Assembly: GCF_904063065.1 (NCBI RefSeq)
Contig: NZ_CAJFCL010000002.1
Span: 558,001-622,000 of the forward strand
Direction of reading: 5' to 3'
Origin: Pseudomonas paraversuta
GTDB taxonomy: Bacteria; Pseudomonadota; Gammaproteobacteria; Pseudomonadales; Pseudomonadaceae
DNA: 64,000 nucleotides
This document shows positions 39,000 to 47,936 of the stretch, piece by piece. Position 1 is the stretch's first letter, and each line of letters opens with the position of its first letter. The translations under genes were made by a program, and so were the position numbers. The notes under the pieces are model-generated. The model was not told the DNA's origin, ran no database searches, and saw nothing but the letters and a program-made list of their open reading frames with translations.

Positions 39000-39925
39000 T
39001 GGCCCTGGCCTGTACTGGACGAGGCACTGCCGGATTGCGGTTGCGACTGTTGTGGCGTCGGCGCCTCAGCAGGCTGCTGGCGACGTCGATGGCGCAAGGC
39101 AAACTCGGCCACCGCATCAATATCCTCCAGACTGATCACCCCGGCCCCACGCCAAGCGGCATGGGCCCGCGCCGCGCGCAGCCAGACAAGATCCGCGCGC
39201 ATGCCATCAACCGCCGCCGCATAACAGCGCGCGGTGATCACTGCCAGCGACTGGTCATCCAGCTCAATGCCCTGCAGCCGTTCACGAGCCTGCTGGCAAC
39301 GCTCACGCAACGCATCCTGTGCAGCCGCCCACTGCTCACAAAACCCTTGGGGATCCAGGTCAAAACTCAAGCGCCGCCTAATGATTTCGCCGCGCTCGGC
39401 AGGCTGCGGCTGACTGTTCATGGCCACATTAAGGCCAAAGCGGTCAAGCAATTGCGGGCGCAACTCACCCTCTTCCGGATTCATGGTGCCAATCAAGACA
39501 AAGCGCGCAGCGTGCCGATGGGAAATACCGTCGCGTTCGACCACATTGGTGCCACTGGCTGCCACATCCAGCAGTACGTCCACCAGATGATCGGCCAGCA
39601 GGTTCACTTCATCGACATACAGCACTCCGCCATCGGCCCTGGCCAGCACTCCTGGGGAGAATTGCGCCTTGCCCTGCCCCAGCGCGGCGTCCAGATCGAG
39701 CGTGCCCACCAGCCGTTCCTCGGTGGCGCCCAATGGCAAGGTGACGAACTGACCGCTTGCCAGTAAGTCGGCAAGGCCCCGGGCCAGGGTGGATTTGGCC
39801 ATGCCGCGGGGGCCCTCGATCAGCACCCCGCCAATTTTCGGGTCGATAGCCGTCAAGCACAGCGCAAGCTTGAGTGAGTCCGCGCCGACCACCGCCGACA
39901 ACGGGAAATGCGGGGTGTCAGTCAT
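38924..39925 (-). CDS. ChlI-like AAA+ ATPase of metal chelatase
   Basis: A 333-residue AAA+ protein of the magnesium-chelatase subunit I family. It has N-terminal VVGADSLKLAL, a modified Walker A GPRGMAKST, the ChlI hairpin stretch GTLDLDAAL, Walker B VLYVDEVNLL and sensor-region NPEEGELRPQLLDRFGL. The C-terminal tail is Gln/Ser-rich, like the linker that in ChlD proteins joins the ATPase to the vWA domain. It is encoded between cobN and the vWA gene, so it most likely powers cobalt insertion by CobN. Confidence 0.9.
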   Translation of the reverse strand: MTDTPHFPLSAVVGADSLKLALCLTAIDPKIGGVLIEGPRGMAKSTLARGLADLLASGQFVTLPLGATEERLVGTLDLDAALGQGKAQFSPGVLARADGGVLYVDEVNLLADHLVDVLLDVAASGTNVVERDGISHRHAARFVLIGTMNPEEGELRPQLLDRFGLNVAMNSQPQPAERGEIIRRRLSFDLDPQGFCEQWAAAQDALRERCQQARERLQGIELDDQSLAVITARCYAAAVDGMRADLVWLRAARAHAAWRGAGVISLEDIDAVAEFALRHRRRQQPAEAPTPQQSQPQSGSASSSTGQGQWGELPAQPQAMGGRREVPSWPKKP

Positions 39926-39949
39926 GTATCCAAATCCTTGCGTAAAGTC

Positions 39950-39975
39950 TGTAGGAGCAAGCTTGCTCGCGATGC
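39950..39975. repeat. single REP arm
   Basis: CTGTAGGAGCAAGCTTGCTCGC, a single REP unit with its own small palindrome, between cobN and the chelatase ATPase gene. Confidence 0.75.
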
Positions 39976-40018
39976 CGGCAACGGGGGCCGTGCCAAGAGC
40001 ACTGCAGTAGAGCCAAGC

Positions 40019-43000
40019 TCAATCTTCTTCGATATCCAGCAACAGGTTTTCCAGCGCCTCGCGGTAGTCCCCGGGCGCCTCCCACAACCCGCGCTGCTGG
40101 GCTTCGAGCAGGCGCTCGGTCATATCGCGCAAGGCATGGGGGTTGTGCTGCTGAACAAATTCACGGGTATCCGGGTCGAGCAAATAGGCATCTGCCAGCA
40201 ACGCGTACTGATGGTCATCGATAAGATGCGTGGTCGCGTCGAAGGCAAACAGGTTATCCAGGGTCGCGGCCATTTCGAACGCGCCTTTGTAGCCATGACG
40301 CTTGACCCCGTCGATCCACTTCGGATTGGCGGCACGGGACCGGATCACCCGGTTCAGCTCTTCCTTGAGGGTGCGGATTTTCGGCAGGTCCGGCTGACTG
40401 TGGTCGCCGTGATAACTGGCGGCTTTTTCACCGCTCAAGGTCTCCACCGCCGCGAGCATGCCGCCCTGGAACTGGTAGTAGTCGTTGGAGTCGAGCACAT
40501 CGTGCTCACGGTTGTCCTGGTTTTGTACCACTGCCTGCACCTGACTCAAGCGCCGGGCGAACTGGTCGCGGGCACCGGTGCCTTCATCACCGGCACCATA
40601 GGCGTAACCGCCCCAGTTCAGATACACCTGCGCCAAATCATCGCGGCTCTGCCACAAACGACCGTCAATGGCGTTTTGCACACCGGCGCCATAGGCCCCG
40701 GGCTTGGCGCCGAATATGCGCCAGCCTGCTTGCCGCGCCGCCAGCTCGGGCGCCAGCCCTTGCTGCACCAGTTGCTCACGTTCACTGCGGACTTTGGCAG
40801 CCAGCGGGTTCAGATCATCCGGCTCGTCCAGTGCGGCCACGGCTTGCACCGCCGCATCGAACAGGCGGATCAGATTGGCAAAAGCATCGCGGAAGAAGCC
40901 CGACACACGCAAGGTCACGTCGACCCGCGGCCGGTCCAGCAAGCTGACCGGCAGGATTTCGAAATCATCCACCCGCTGACTGCCGGTGGCCCACACCGGG
41001 CGCACGCCCATCAGGGCCATGGCCTGGGCGATATCATCACCGCCGGTACGCATGGTTGCGGTGCCCCACACGGACAGGCCCAACTGGCGCAAGTGATCGC
41101 CGTGGTCCTGCAAGTGACGCTCCAGAATCAGATTGGCCGACTGAAAACCTATGCGCCAGGCGGTGGTGGTTGGCAGGTTGCGCACATCCACCGAAAAGAA
41201 ATTACGCCCGGTGGGCAATACATCCAGCCGTCCGCGACTCGGCGCACCACTGGGCCCCGCCGGCACAAAGCGGCCATGCAGGGCATCCAGCAAGCCTTGC
41301 ATCTCGGCCGGGCCGCAAGCATCCAGACGCGGCGCCACGATCTCCAGCAAGGCCTGGAAAATCCCCCGCACTTCCAGCCATTGCGGGGTTTCGGGCAATT
41401 GCAGAGTGCCGGCCAATGCCTGTTCAATCAGCTGCCCGGCATACAGTTCCAGACGCTCGCGGGTATCTCCGGCAGTGCGCCACAGCGCATCACTGACCGC
41501 CACCAGCGCCGCAGGCTGGCGTGCTGTCCAGGGTTCTGCCAGCGCACAGTCCAGCGGATCAAACGCCAGTTCAAAGGCTTTGGCCAACGCCCGCAGCACA
41601 CTGGATTGCGCCCCGCGGCCATCGCCACGGGGGATGCGCAACAGCGCCAGCAGCGTGTCGATACGTAAACGCCCGGCCGGCGATTCGCCGAATATATGCA
41701 AGCCGTCGCGGATCTGTGACTCCTTCAGGTCGCACAGATAGGTATCCAGCCGTGGCAACCAGATCGCGGCATCGGCATCACTGTCGAGTTTCTCGTCCAG
41801 CTGCAACTCGCGGTCGATCCGGGTTTCGCGCACCAGCTTGAGGATGTCACGCTGCAATTCACGGGCCCGGCGCGGATCAAGCAGCTGCGCTTCGTAGTAT
41901 TCGTCGGCCAGCAGTTCCAGGTCGCGCAACGGACCATAGGTTTCAGCCCGGGTCAGCGGTGGCATCAAGTGATCGATGATCACCGCCTGGGTCCGGCGCT
42001 TGGCCTGGGCGCCTTCCCCGGGATCATTGACGATAAACGGATAGACGTTGGGCATGGGGCCGAGTATTGCGTCCGGCCAGCACTGTTCCGACAGCCCGAC
42101 GCCTTTGCCCGGTAGCCACTCCAGGTTGCCATGCTTGCCCACATGGACCACGGCATGGGCGCCGTAGGTGTTACGCAACCAGAAGTAGAACGCCAGATAG
42201 CCATGGGGCGGCACCAGATCGGGGTCGTGATACACCGCACTGGCATCCACCTGATAGCCCCGGGCCGGTTGAATCCCGACAAACGTCAGGCCAAAACGCA
42301 AACCCGCGACCATCAGCCGTCCGCTACGGAACATTGGATCGGTCTGCGGCATGCCCCAGCGCTCAATCACTGCCTGGCGATTGGCCTCGGGCAAGCGATT
42401 GAACATGGTCCAGTACTCTTCCAGGGCCAGGCTTTGCATACAGGGCCGCAGGTCCAGGCTGTCAGGGTCATTACTGACCCCGCCGAGCAACTCCTGAATC
42501 AGCGCAGTGCCAGTCTCGGGCAACCGGCAATCCAGCGGATACCCCTCGAGCTGCAAAGCCCGCAGGATATTCAGCGCGGCGGCCGGTGTGTCCAGCCCCA
42601 CGCCATTGCCGATGCGACCGTCGCGGGTCGGGTAGTTGGCCAGAATCAGCGCAATGCGCTTTTGCGGGTTCGGCACCCGTGCCAATTCGACCCAGCGCCG
42701 CGCCAGCTCCGCGACAAAGTCCATGCGTTCCGGTTGCGCGCGATAACACACCACATCCGACTGGCTGCGCTCACTGCGCCAGGCCAGGTCTTTAAAACTG
42801 ATCGGGCGACTGATGATTCGCCCGTCCAGTTCCGGCAAGGCAATGTGCATCGCCAGGTCTCGCGGGCCAAGGCCTTGTTCGCTGTCGCGCCAGCCGGGCT
42901 CGTTGTCCTGGGCGCAGATGGCCTGAATTACCGGGATATTGCGCCGAAACGGCCGCAGGTGCGGGGCTTCGGGGCTCGACTGAGCGAAACCGGTGGTATT

Positions 43001-43789
43001 GAGAATGACTGCGGCCTGAACCTCATCCAGCCAGTCCTCCACCATTGCCAGGCAACCCGGCTCCTTGAGACTGGCCACGGCAACCGGCAAGGGATTGAGA
43101 CCTGCGGCCTGCATGCGCTGGCAGAACACATCGACAAACGCGGTATTGGCCGCCTGCAAATGCGAGCGATAGAACAGCAGCGCCGCCACCGGATACCCGG
43201 GTTGCCAGTCAGCCTGCCAGTGACTGAGTTGCGGGCTGGAATGCGCCGGATGATAAATCGCGGTACGGGGCAAGGTTTGCGGCTCGTCCCACCCATAGTC
43301 GCGGCCCAGCCACTGGGTGGCCAGGCAACGATAGAGTTGCAAGGCATTGTGCAACCCGCCCTGGCGCAGGAAATGCCACAGACGCTCACCCTCGCCGGCC
43401 GCCACCGTGCTCAGTGCGCTGAGCTCCGGGTCGGGACGGTCATCGCCCGGCACCAGAATCAGGGTGACGCCACGTTCGGCCAGCTGCATCAAGCGCTCGA
43501 TGCCGTAGCGCCAGTAACCTATGCCGCCGTGCAATGACAGCAGGATCACTTTGGCGTGTTGCAGCACCTGATCGAAATACAGGTCGACCGAGCCGTGATT
43601 CTGTACCTGCATCGGGTTTGCCAGACGCAGGCCAGGATAATTTTCAGGCAACTGCTGCGCGGCTTGCGCCAGCAGTGCCAGGCTTGAATCACCGCTGCAC
43701 AGGATCACCAGCTCGGCGGGGGTCTGTCCGAGGTCGGCAATGTTGTCGTCCGATACAAAGCCACCAGGCTGGGTCCTGAGCAAATGCAT
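40019..43789 (-). CDS. cobN: cobaltochelatase subunit CobN
   Basis: A 1256-residue chelatase large subunit (CobN/BchH family) that inserts Co2+ into hydrogenobyrinate diamide in the aerobic cobalamin route. Landmarks are LLSLHGGIGYWRYGIERL near residue 95, GNGVGLDTPAA, VHVGKHGNLEWLPGKGVGLS, the acidic EEYYEAQL-like LLADEYYEAQ and the C-terminal GDEGTGARDQFARRL with WGGYAYGAG. The length is normal. It starts 3 bases after cobW, in one B12-riboswitch-controlled operon. Confidence 0.96.
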   Translation of the reverse strand: MHLLRTQPGGFVSDDNIADLGQTPAELVILCSGDSSLALLAQAAQQLPENYPGLRLANPMQVQNHGSVDLYFDQVLQHAKVILLSLHGGIGYWRYGIERLMQLAERGVTLILVPGDDRPDPELSALSTVAAGEGERLWHFLRQGGLHNALQLYRCLATQWLGRDYGWDEPQTLPRTAIYHPAHSSPQLSHWQADWQPGYPVAALLFYRSHLQAANTAFVDVFCQRMQAAGLNPLPVAVASLKEPGCLAMVEDWLDEVQAAVILNTTGFAQSSPEAPHLRPFRRNIPVIQAICAQDNEPGWRDSEQGLGPRDLAMHIALPELDGRIISRPISFKDLAWRSERSQSDVVCYRAQPERMDFVAELARRWVELARVPNPQKRIALILANYPTRDGRIGNGVGLDTPAAALNILRALQLEGYPLDCRLPETGTALIQELLGGVSNDPDSLDLRPCMQSLALEEYWTMFNRLPEANRQAVIERWGMPQTDPMFRSGRLMVAGLRFGLTFVGIQPARGYQVDASAVYHDPDLVPPHGYLAFYFWLRNTYGAHAVVHVGKHGNLEWLPGKGVGLSEQCWPDAILGPMPNVYPFIVNDPGEGAQAKRRTQAVIIDHLMPPLTRAETYGPLRDLELLADEYYEAQLLDPRRARELQRDILKLVRETRIDRELQLDEKLDSDADAAIWLPRLDTYLCDLKESQIRDGLHIFGESPAGRLRIDTLLALLRIPRGDGRGAQSSVLRALAKAFELAFDPLDCALAEPWTARQPAALVAVSDALWRTAGDTRERLELYAGQLIEQALAGTLQLPETPQWLEVRGIFQALLEIVAPRLDACGPAEMQGLLDALHGRFVPAGPSGAPSRGRLDVLPTGRNFFSVDVRNLPTTTAWRIGFQSANLILERHLQDHGDHLRQLGLSVWGTATMRTGGDDIAQAMALMGVRPVWATGSQRVDDFEILPVSLLDRPRVDVTLRVSGFFRDAFANLIRLFDAAVQAVAALDEPDDLNPLAAKVRSEREQLVQQGLAPELAARQAGWRIFGAKPGAYGAGVQNAIDGRLWQSRDDLAQVYLNWGGYAYGAGDEGTGARDQFARRLSQVQAVVQNQDNREHDVLDSNDYYQFQGGMLAAVETLSGEKAASYHGDHSQPDLPKIRTLKEELNRVIRSRAANPKWIDGVKRHGYKGAFEMAATLDNLFAFDATTHLIDDHQYALLADAYLLDPDTREFVQQHNPHALRDMTERLLEAQQRGLWEAPGDYREALENLLLDIEED

Positions 43790-43792
43790 GGT

Positions 43793-44863
43793 TTAAGCGC
43801 TCAACGCTGTGCGCAGGGTGGACTCGAGCAGTGCCGCGTCCAGATCCTGACCGATCAGCACCAGCCGGGTGCTGCGCGCTTCATCGCGGCCCCAGGCACG
43901 GTCGAAGTGCTTGTCAAAGCGGGTACCCACGCCCTGGATCAACAAGCGCATCGGCTTGCCCGGGATGGCGGCAAAGCCTTTGACCCGCAGAATGCCGTGC
44001 TGGACCACCAGTTGCGTCAGGGCTTGCATCAATACGCTTTCTTCGCCTTCAGGCAATTCGATGGAAATCGAATCGAAGGCATCGTGGTCATGATCGTCGT
44101 GATCATCATCACCGTCGTGGTGGTGATCGTGGTGGCTGTGGCGGTCATCGATATGATCCTCGGAGCCGGCACCCAGCCCCAACAGCACATCCAGAGGCAA
44201 GCGGCCGCTGCTGGCCTCGATCACCTTCACCGCAGGTGGCAGCTCTTCGGCGACTTCGGCGCGCACCCGGGCCAGATCTTCAGGGCTGATCAGGTCGGCT
44301 TTATTGAGGATCACCAGATCGGCGCTGGCCAGCTGATCAGCAAAGAGTTCGTGCAGAGGCGACTCGTGGTCCAGATTCGGGTCGAGTTTGCGCTGGGCGT
44401 CGACCTGATCCGGGAACGCGGCAAAAGTACCGGCAGCCACAGCCGGGCTGTCGACGACGGTAATAACCGCGTCAACCGTGCAGGCGCTGCGGATTTCCGG
44501 CCACTGGAAGGCTTGCACCAGAGGTTTGGGCAGGGCCAGGCCCGAGGTTTCGATCAGGATATGGTCGATATCGCCGCGACGGGCCACCAGTTCGCGCATC
44601 ACCGGGAAGAACTCTTCCTGCACGGTGCAGCACAGGCAACCATTGGCCAGTTCATAAACGCGGCCGTTGGCTTCTTCTTCGGTGCAGCCGATGGTGCACT
44701 GCTTGAGGATTTCACCGTCGATACCCAGCTCACCGAACTCATTGACGATCACCGCAATACGGCGGCCCTGGGCGTTATCCAGCATGTGCCGCAGCAGTGT
44801 GGTTTTGCCCGAACCGAGAAAGCCGGTAACGATAGTGACAGGGATTTTGGCCAGTGTTTTCAT
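43793..44863 (-). CDS. cobW: CobW metal-binding GTPase
   Basis: A 356-residue G3E GTPase that supplies cobalt to the chelatase. Walker A GFLGSGKTT is at the N-terminus. The metal-binding motif GCLCC is near residue 75 and the guanine-specificity loop is NKAD. A His/Asp-rich stretch (HSHHDHHHDGDDDHDDHDHD) near residue 245 probably binds metal, and a C-terminal CobW domain follows. It is the first gene after the cobalamin riboswitch and lies just before cobN. Confidence 0.96.
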   Translation of the reverse strand: MKTLAKIPVTIVTGFLGSGKTTLLRHMLDNAQGRRIAVIVNEFGELGIDGEILKQCTIGCTEEEANGRVYELANGCLCCTVQEEFFPVMRELVARRGDIDHILIETSGLALPKPLVQAFQWPEIRSACTVDAVITVVDSPAVAAGTFAAFPDQVDAQRKLDPNLDHESPLHELFADQLASADLVILNKADLISPEDLARVRAEVAEELPPAVKVIEASSGRLPLDVLLGLGAGSEDHIDDRHSHHDHHHDGDDDHDDHDHDAFDSISIELPEGEESVLMQALTQLVVQHGILRVKGFAAIPGKPMRLLIQGVGTRFDKHFDRAWGRDEARSTRLVLIGQDLDAALLESTLRTALSA

Positions 44864-44967
44864 CGGATGCCCTTTGGCAAGCGGCGGGCATACGGGACGA
44901 CGACCGCAGGCTGTGCGCGGTCAGTCTTCGCCACCGGATCACCCCGCCCGGTTGAAGTAAGAATCTG

Positions 44968-45150
44968 TGACGAGGCAGGTCTCCTGGCTTACGGCGGGGT
45001 ATCAGCCGGGGGCTGACACCGACCTTGCGCCTTCCCGCTTGTTCAGCAGTGGCATTGCAAGGTCATCGACCGTTTACAGTTGCGGGGGCAGCCGCGGCAT
45101 ACCGCGTTCCCTTCTTAGCTTCGCGTGGCGAAGAACCTCGAACGTGCAAG
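44968..45150 (-). promoter_or_regulatory. cobalamin riboswitch upstream of cobW
   Basis: Read on the minus strand, the segment has the classical elements in order: GGGAACGCGGT, the B12-box region CCCCCGCAACTGTAA, GCCACTG, GGGAAGGC and the closing AGCCAGGAGACCTGCC. It lies about 105 bases before cobW and should shut the cobW-cobN-chlID operon off when adenosylcobalamin is plentiful. Confidence 0.95.
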
Positions 45151-45185
45151 GCTACGCAGTGCTTTGTAACAGGTCAATGTCATCC

Positions 45186-45272
45186 TGTGGCGGCTGGCTT
45201 GCCAGCGATGGATTCAACCCGGCTTGCAGGACCGATCATGGCGACCTCATCGCTGGCAAGCCAGCTCCCACA
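45186..45272. repeat. REP doublet (GCTGGCAAGCCAGC type)
   Basis: GGCTGGCTTGCCAGCGATG and CATCGCTGGCAAGCCAGC face each other about 50 bases apart between the riboswitch and the glycosyltransferase gene. Confidence 0.9.
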
Positions 45273-45339
45273 CATGATCAATGCAGTGTTGTGTTCTAAT
45301 TGCCGCCTTTTTTCAGCCTCAGGCTTCAAGGAACCGCCC

Positions 45340-46638
45340 ATGTCGTCCCCTCGCCCAACCCACGTCCTGATCATTGGCTACGTGTGGCCCGAGCCTCGCT
45401 CTTCTGCGGCGGGCGGGCACATGATGCAAATCATCGACAGTTTCTTGCAGCACGGCTGGCAGATCACCTTCAGTAGCCCGGCCGGGGTTGGCGAGCACAA
45501 GGCCGACCTGGCAGCGCTGGGCATCAATGAAGTGGGGATCGAGCTCAATAACAGCAGCTTCGACACCTTTATCAGTGAACTGGCCCCGGACATCGTGCTG
45601 TTCGACCGTTTCATGATGGAGGAGCAGTTCGGCTGGCGCGTTGAGAAGCACTGCCCGAATGCCTTGCGTGTCCTGGAAACCTCCGACTTGCAAAGCCTGC
45701 GCGACGCCCGTCACCTGCAACTCAAGGCGCGGCTCAAGCACAACCCGGAGCAGGATGACTTCAGCAGCCTGTTCGCCCCGGGGCAACGTACCACCTTTGA
45801 ACACATGGCCGATGCCGACCTTGCGCAACGGGAAATCGCCGCGATCTACCGCAGCGACCTGAACCTGATGATTTCCGAATACGAAATCGATCTTCTGGTG
45901 GAGCAGTTTCAGGTTCCCGAGGCACTGTTGCACTGGTGTCCGCTGATGGTTGACAGCGTCCCTGAGCAATTCGTGCCTTACGAGCAGCGCCAGCATTTCT
46001 TGAGCATCGGCAACTTCCGCCATGGGCCGAACTGGGACGCCGTGTTATGGATGAAAACCCATATCTGGCCGCTGATCCGCCAGCAACTGCCCGACGCCCA
46101 ACTGCATGTCTACGGTGCCTACACGCCGCCCAAAGCCACGGCCCTGCATAACCCGGCCCAGGGTTTTCATGTACTCAACTGGGCCGAGGATGCCCTGGCC
46201 GTGATGAGCAACGCACGGATCTGCCTGGCCCCTTTACGCTTTGGCGCCGGCATCAAAGGCAAAATCGCCGACGCCATGCTTTGCGGCACCCCGAACGTCA
46301 CAACCCCGGTGGGTGCGGAAGGCATGCACGGTGACATGCCGTGGGCCGGAGCCGTAGAACAGAGTGCCAGCGCCATTGCGCAGGCGGCCGTCGAGCTGTA
46401 CCGCAACCCCCAGGCGTGGCAACAGGCGCAACACAACGGCCAGGCGTTACTGCAGGCGCGGTACCTCAAAGCCAGCCATGGCCCGGCGCTGGTGCAACGC
46501 ATCGAAGCCTGCCGCGCGGAGCTTGAACAGCACCGGCGCAACAACTTCACCGGGGCCATGTTGCGTCATCACCAGCACAAGAGTACCCAATACATGTCGC
46601 AGTGGATCGAAGCCAAGAACCGTAGCCACTCCCTGTAG
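45340..46638 (+). CDS. glycosyltransferase (GT-B fold)
   Basis: A 432-residue cytosolic protein. The C-terminal half is a glycosyltransferase 1/4 domain: SIGNFRHGPNWDAVLWM, LPDAQLHVYG, LAPLRFGAGIKGKIADAMLCGTPNVTTPVGAEGM with the acidic donor-site residue. The N-terminal half begins HVLIIGYVWPEPRSSAAGGHM, as in acceptor domains. The open frame extends upstream through the riboswitch antisense, so I chose ATG 45340 with AAGGAACC 5-8 bases before it. It stands alone between two REP regions. Acceptor and sugar are unknown. Confidence 0.85.
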   Translation: MSSPRPTHVLIIGYVWPEPRSSAAGGHMMQIIDSFLQHGWQITFSSPAGVGEHKADLAALGINEVGIELNNSSFDTFISELAPDIVLFDRFMMEEQFGWRVEKHCPNALRVLETSDLQSLRDARHLQLKARLKHNPEQDDFSSLFAPGQRTTFEHMADADLAQREIAAIYRSDLNLMISEYEIDLLVEQFQVPEALLHWCPLMVDSVPEQFVPYEQRQHFLSIGNFRHGPNWDAVLWMKTHIWPLIRQQLPDAQLHVYGAYTPPKATALHNPAQGFHVLNWAEDALAVMSNARICLAPLRFGAGIKGKIADAMLCGTPNVTTPVGAEGMHGDMPWAGAVEQSASAIAQAAVELYRNPQAWQQAQHNGQALLQARYLKASHGPALVQRIEACRAELEQHRRNNFTGAMLRHHQHKSTQYMSQWIEAKNRSHSL

Positions 46639-47111
46639 GAGCGAGCTTGCCTCGCGATGGCAGCACCCGACCACCACCCGGTTGCCTTCATCGCTGGCAA
46701 GCCAGCTCCCACAGGTCACTCCCACAGGTCACTCCCACAGGTCACCCCTGTCGCCTGTAGGAGCGAGCTTGCCTCGCGATGGCAGCACCCCGGCCACCAT
46801 CCGGTTGCCTCCATCGCTGGCAAGCCAGCTCCCACAGGTCACTCCCACAGATCACCCCGGTCGCCTGTAGGAGCGAGCTTGCCTCGCGATGGCATTACCC
46901 GGCCACCACCCGGTTTGCCTCCATCGCTGGCAAGCCAGCTCCCACAGGTCACCCCCACAGATCCCCCCGGTCGCCTGTAGGAGCGAGCTTGCCTCGCGAT
47001 GGCATTACCCGGCCACCACCCGGTTTGCCTCCATCGCTGGCAAGCCAGCTCCCACAGGTCACCCCCACAGATCACCCCGGTCGCCTGTAGGAGCGAGCTT
47101 GCCTCGCGATG
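46633..47111. repeat. tandem REP array, 110-bp period
   Basis: CTGTAGGAGCGAGCTTGCC begins at 46633, 46755, 46865, 46975 and 47085. The first unit is 122 bases (one extra 12-base CACTCCCACAGGT-type repeat) and the next three are 110. Each unit pairs a GGAGCGAGCTTG REP with a CATCGCTGGCAAGCCAGC REP. The array begins at the glycosyltransferase stop and ends in a half-unit at the cobF stop. Confidence 0.96.
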
Positions 47112-47114
47112 GGG

Positions 47115-47873
47115 TCAGTCCGATTTCGCTGACCGGCGCAGCAAATACGTGTCCATGATCCAGCCCTTGCGCAACCTGGCCGCCTCGCGGGCATGCCTGA
47201 TCTGCTGGCTGACATCCGCCAGCTTGCCGGCAATCAGGATCTCGTCCGCTGTGCCGATATAGGCGCCCCAGTAAATATCCAGGTCTTCATGGACAAAAGC
47301 CTGGAACGCGCAGTGGGCATCGAGCATCACCACCACATTGTCCAGGTCTTCGGCCACCAGTCGCCGCCCCGTGGTGATACGGATCGGCTGACCGATGTCA
47401 TTGAGTGCCACCCGATGCCGGGCCGCCAGGGCCTGCACGCTGCTGATACCGGGGATCACCTCATAGTCGAACCCGCTGCAGCCATTGGCCCGCACCCGCT
47501 GCAGAATGCGCAAGGTGCTGTCATACAAAGCCGGCTCGCCCCAGAGCAGAAATGCCCCGCACTCACCCTCCCCCAGCTCGTCCTCGATCAGCCGCGCAAA
47601 CACCTCGGCCCGCAGCTCATGCCAGTCCTCAACCCCCTGTCTATAGGACGGGGTAGCACTGTCACGCTGCGGATCACTGACCTGAACCACCCGATAACCC
47701 GGCTCACGGATGTAACGCTCGCAGATTTCCAGCCGCAGCCGCACCAGGTCGTCAGTGGTTTTTCCCTTGTCCAGTACAAAGAACACCGAGGTGCGGTTCA
47801 GTGCCTCAATTGCCTGCACGGTGATCTGCTGCGGATTGCCCGAGCCCATGCCAATCAATAACAGTGTTTTCAT
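47115..47873 (-). CDS. cobF: precorrin-6A synthase (deacetylating)
   Basis: A 252-residue SAM-dependent methyltransferase of the tetrapyrrole methylase family that methylates C-1 and removes the acetyl side arm of precorrin-5 in aerobic cobalamin synthesis. N-terminal LLLIGMGSGNP is the SAM site; LWGEPALYDSTLRI and VIPGISSVQALAARH are family landmarks. It stands apart from other cob genes, divergent from mtlR. Its stop codon is 3 bases from the REP array. Confidence 0.93.
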   Translation of the reverse strand: MKTLLLIGMGSGNPQQITVQAIEALNRTSVFFVLDKGKTTDDLVRLRLEICERYIREPGYRVVQVSDPQRDSATPSYRQGVEDWHELRAEVFARLIEDELGEGECGAFLLWGEPALYDSTLRILQRVRANGCSGFDYEVIPGISSVQALAARHRVALNDIGQPIRITTGRRLVAEDLDNVVVMLDAHCAFQAFVHEDLDIYWGAYIGTADEILIAGKLADVSQQIRHAREAARLRKGWIMDTYLLRRSAKSD

Positions 47874-47936
47874 AGTGTCTATCCTTGAACAGGCAGGAAA
47901 TTGAGCCGTGGCTGGCAGGAATTTTCAAAAGACAGC

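Noticed and set aside
45025..45339. Long N-terminal extension of the glycosyltransferase frame
   Set aside because: It runs antisense through the cobalamin riboswitch and a REP doublet; the ATG at 45340 has a good ribosome site and fits the fold.
46633..47111. CRISPR array
   Set aside because: The repeats are palindromic REP doublets with near-identical spacers and no cas genes; the period and sequence are those of a REP array.
46657..47262. Series of overlapping open frames with repeated SHRSL/ELASRW text
   Set aside because: They are translations of the 110-bp REP array, not genes.
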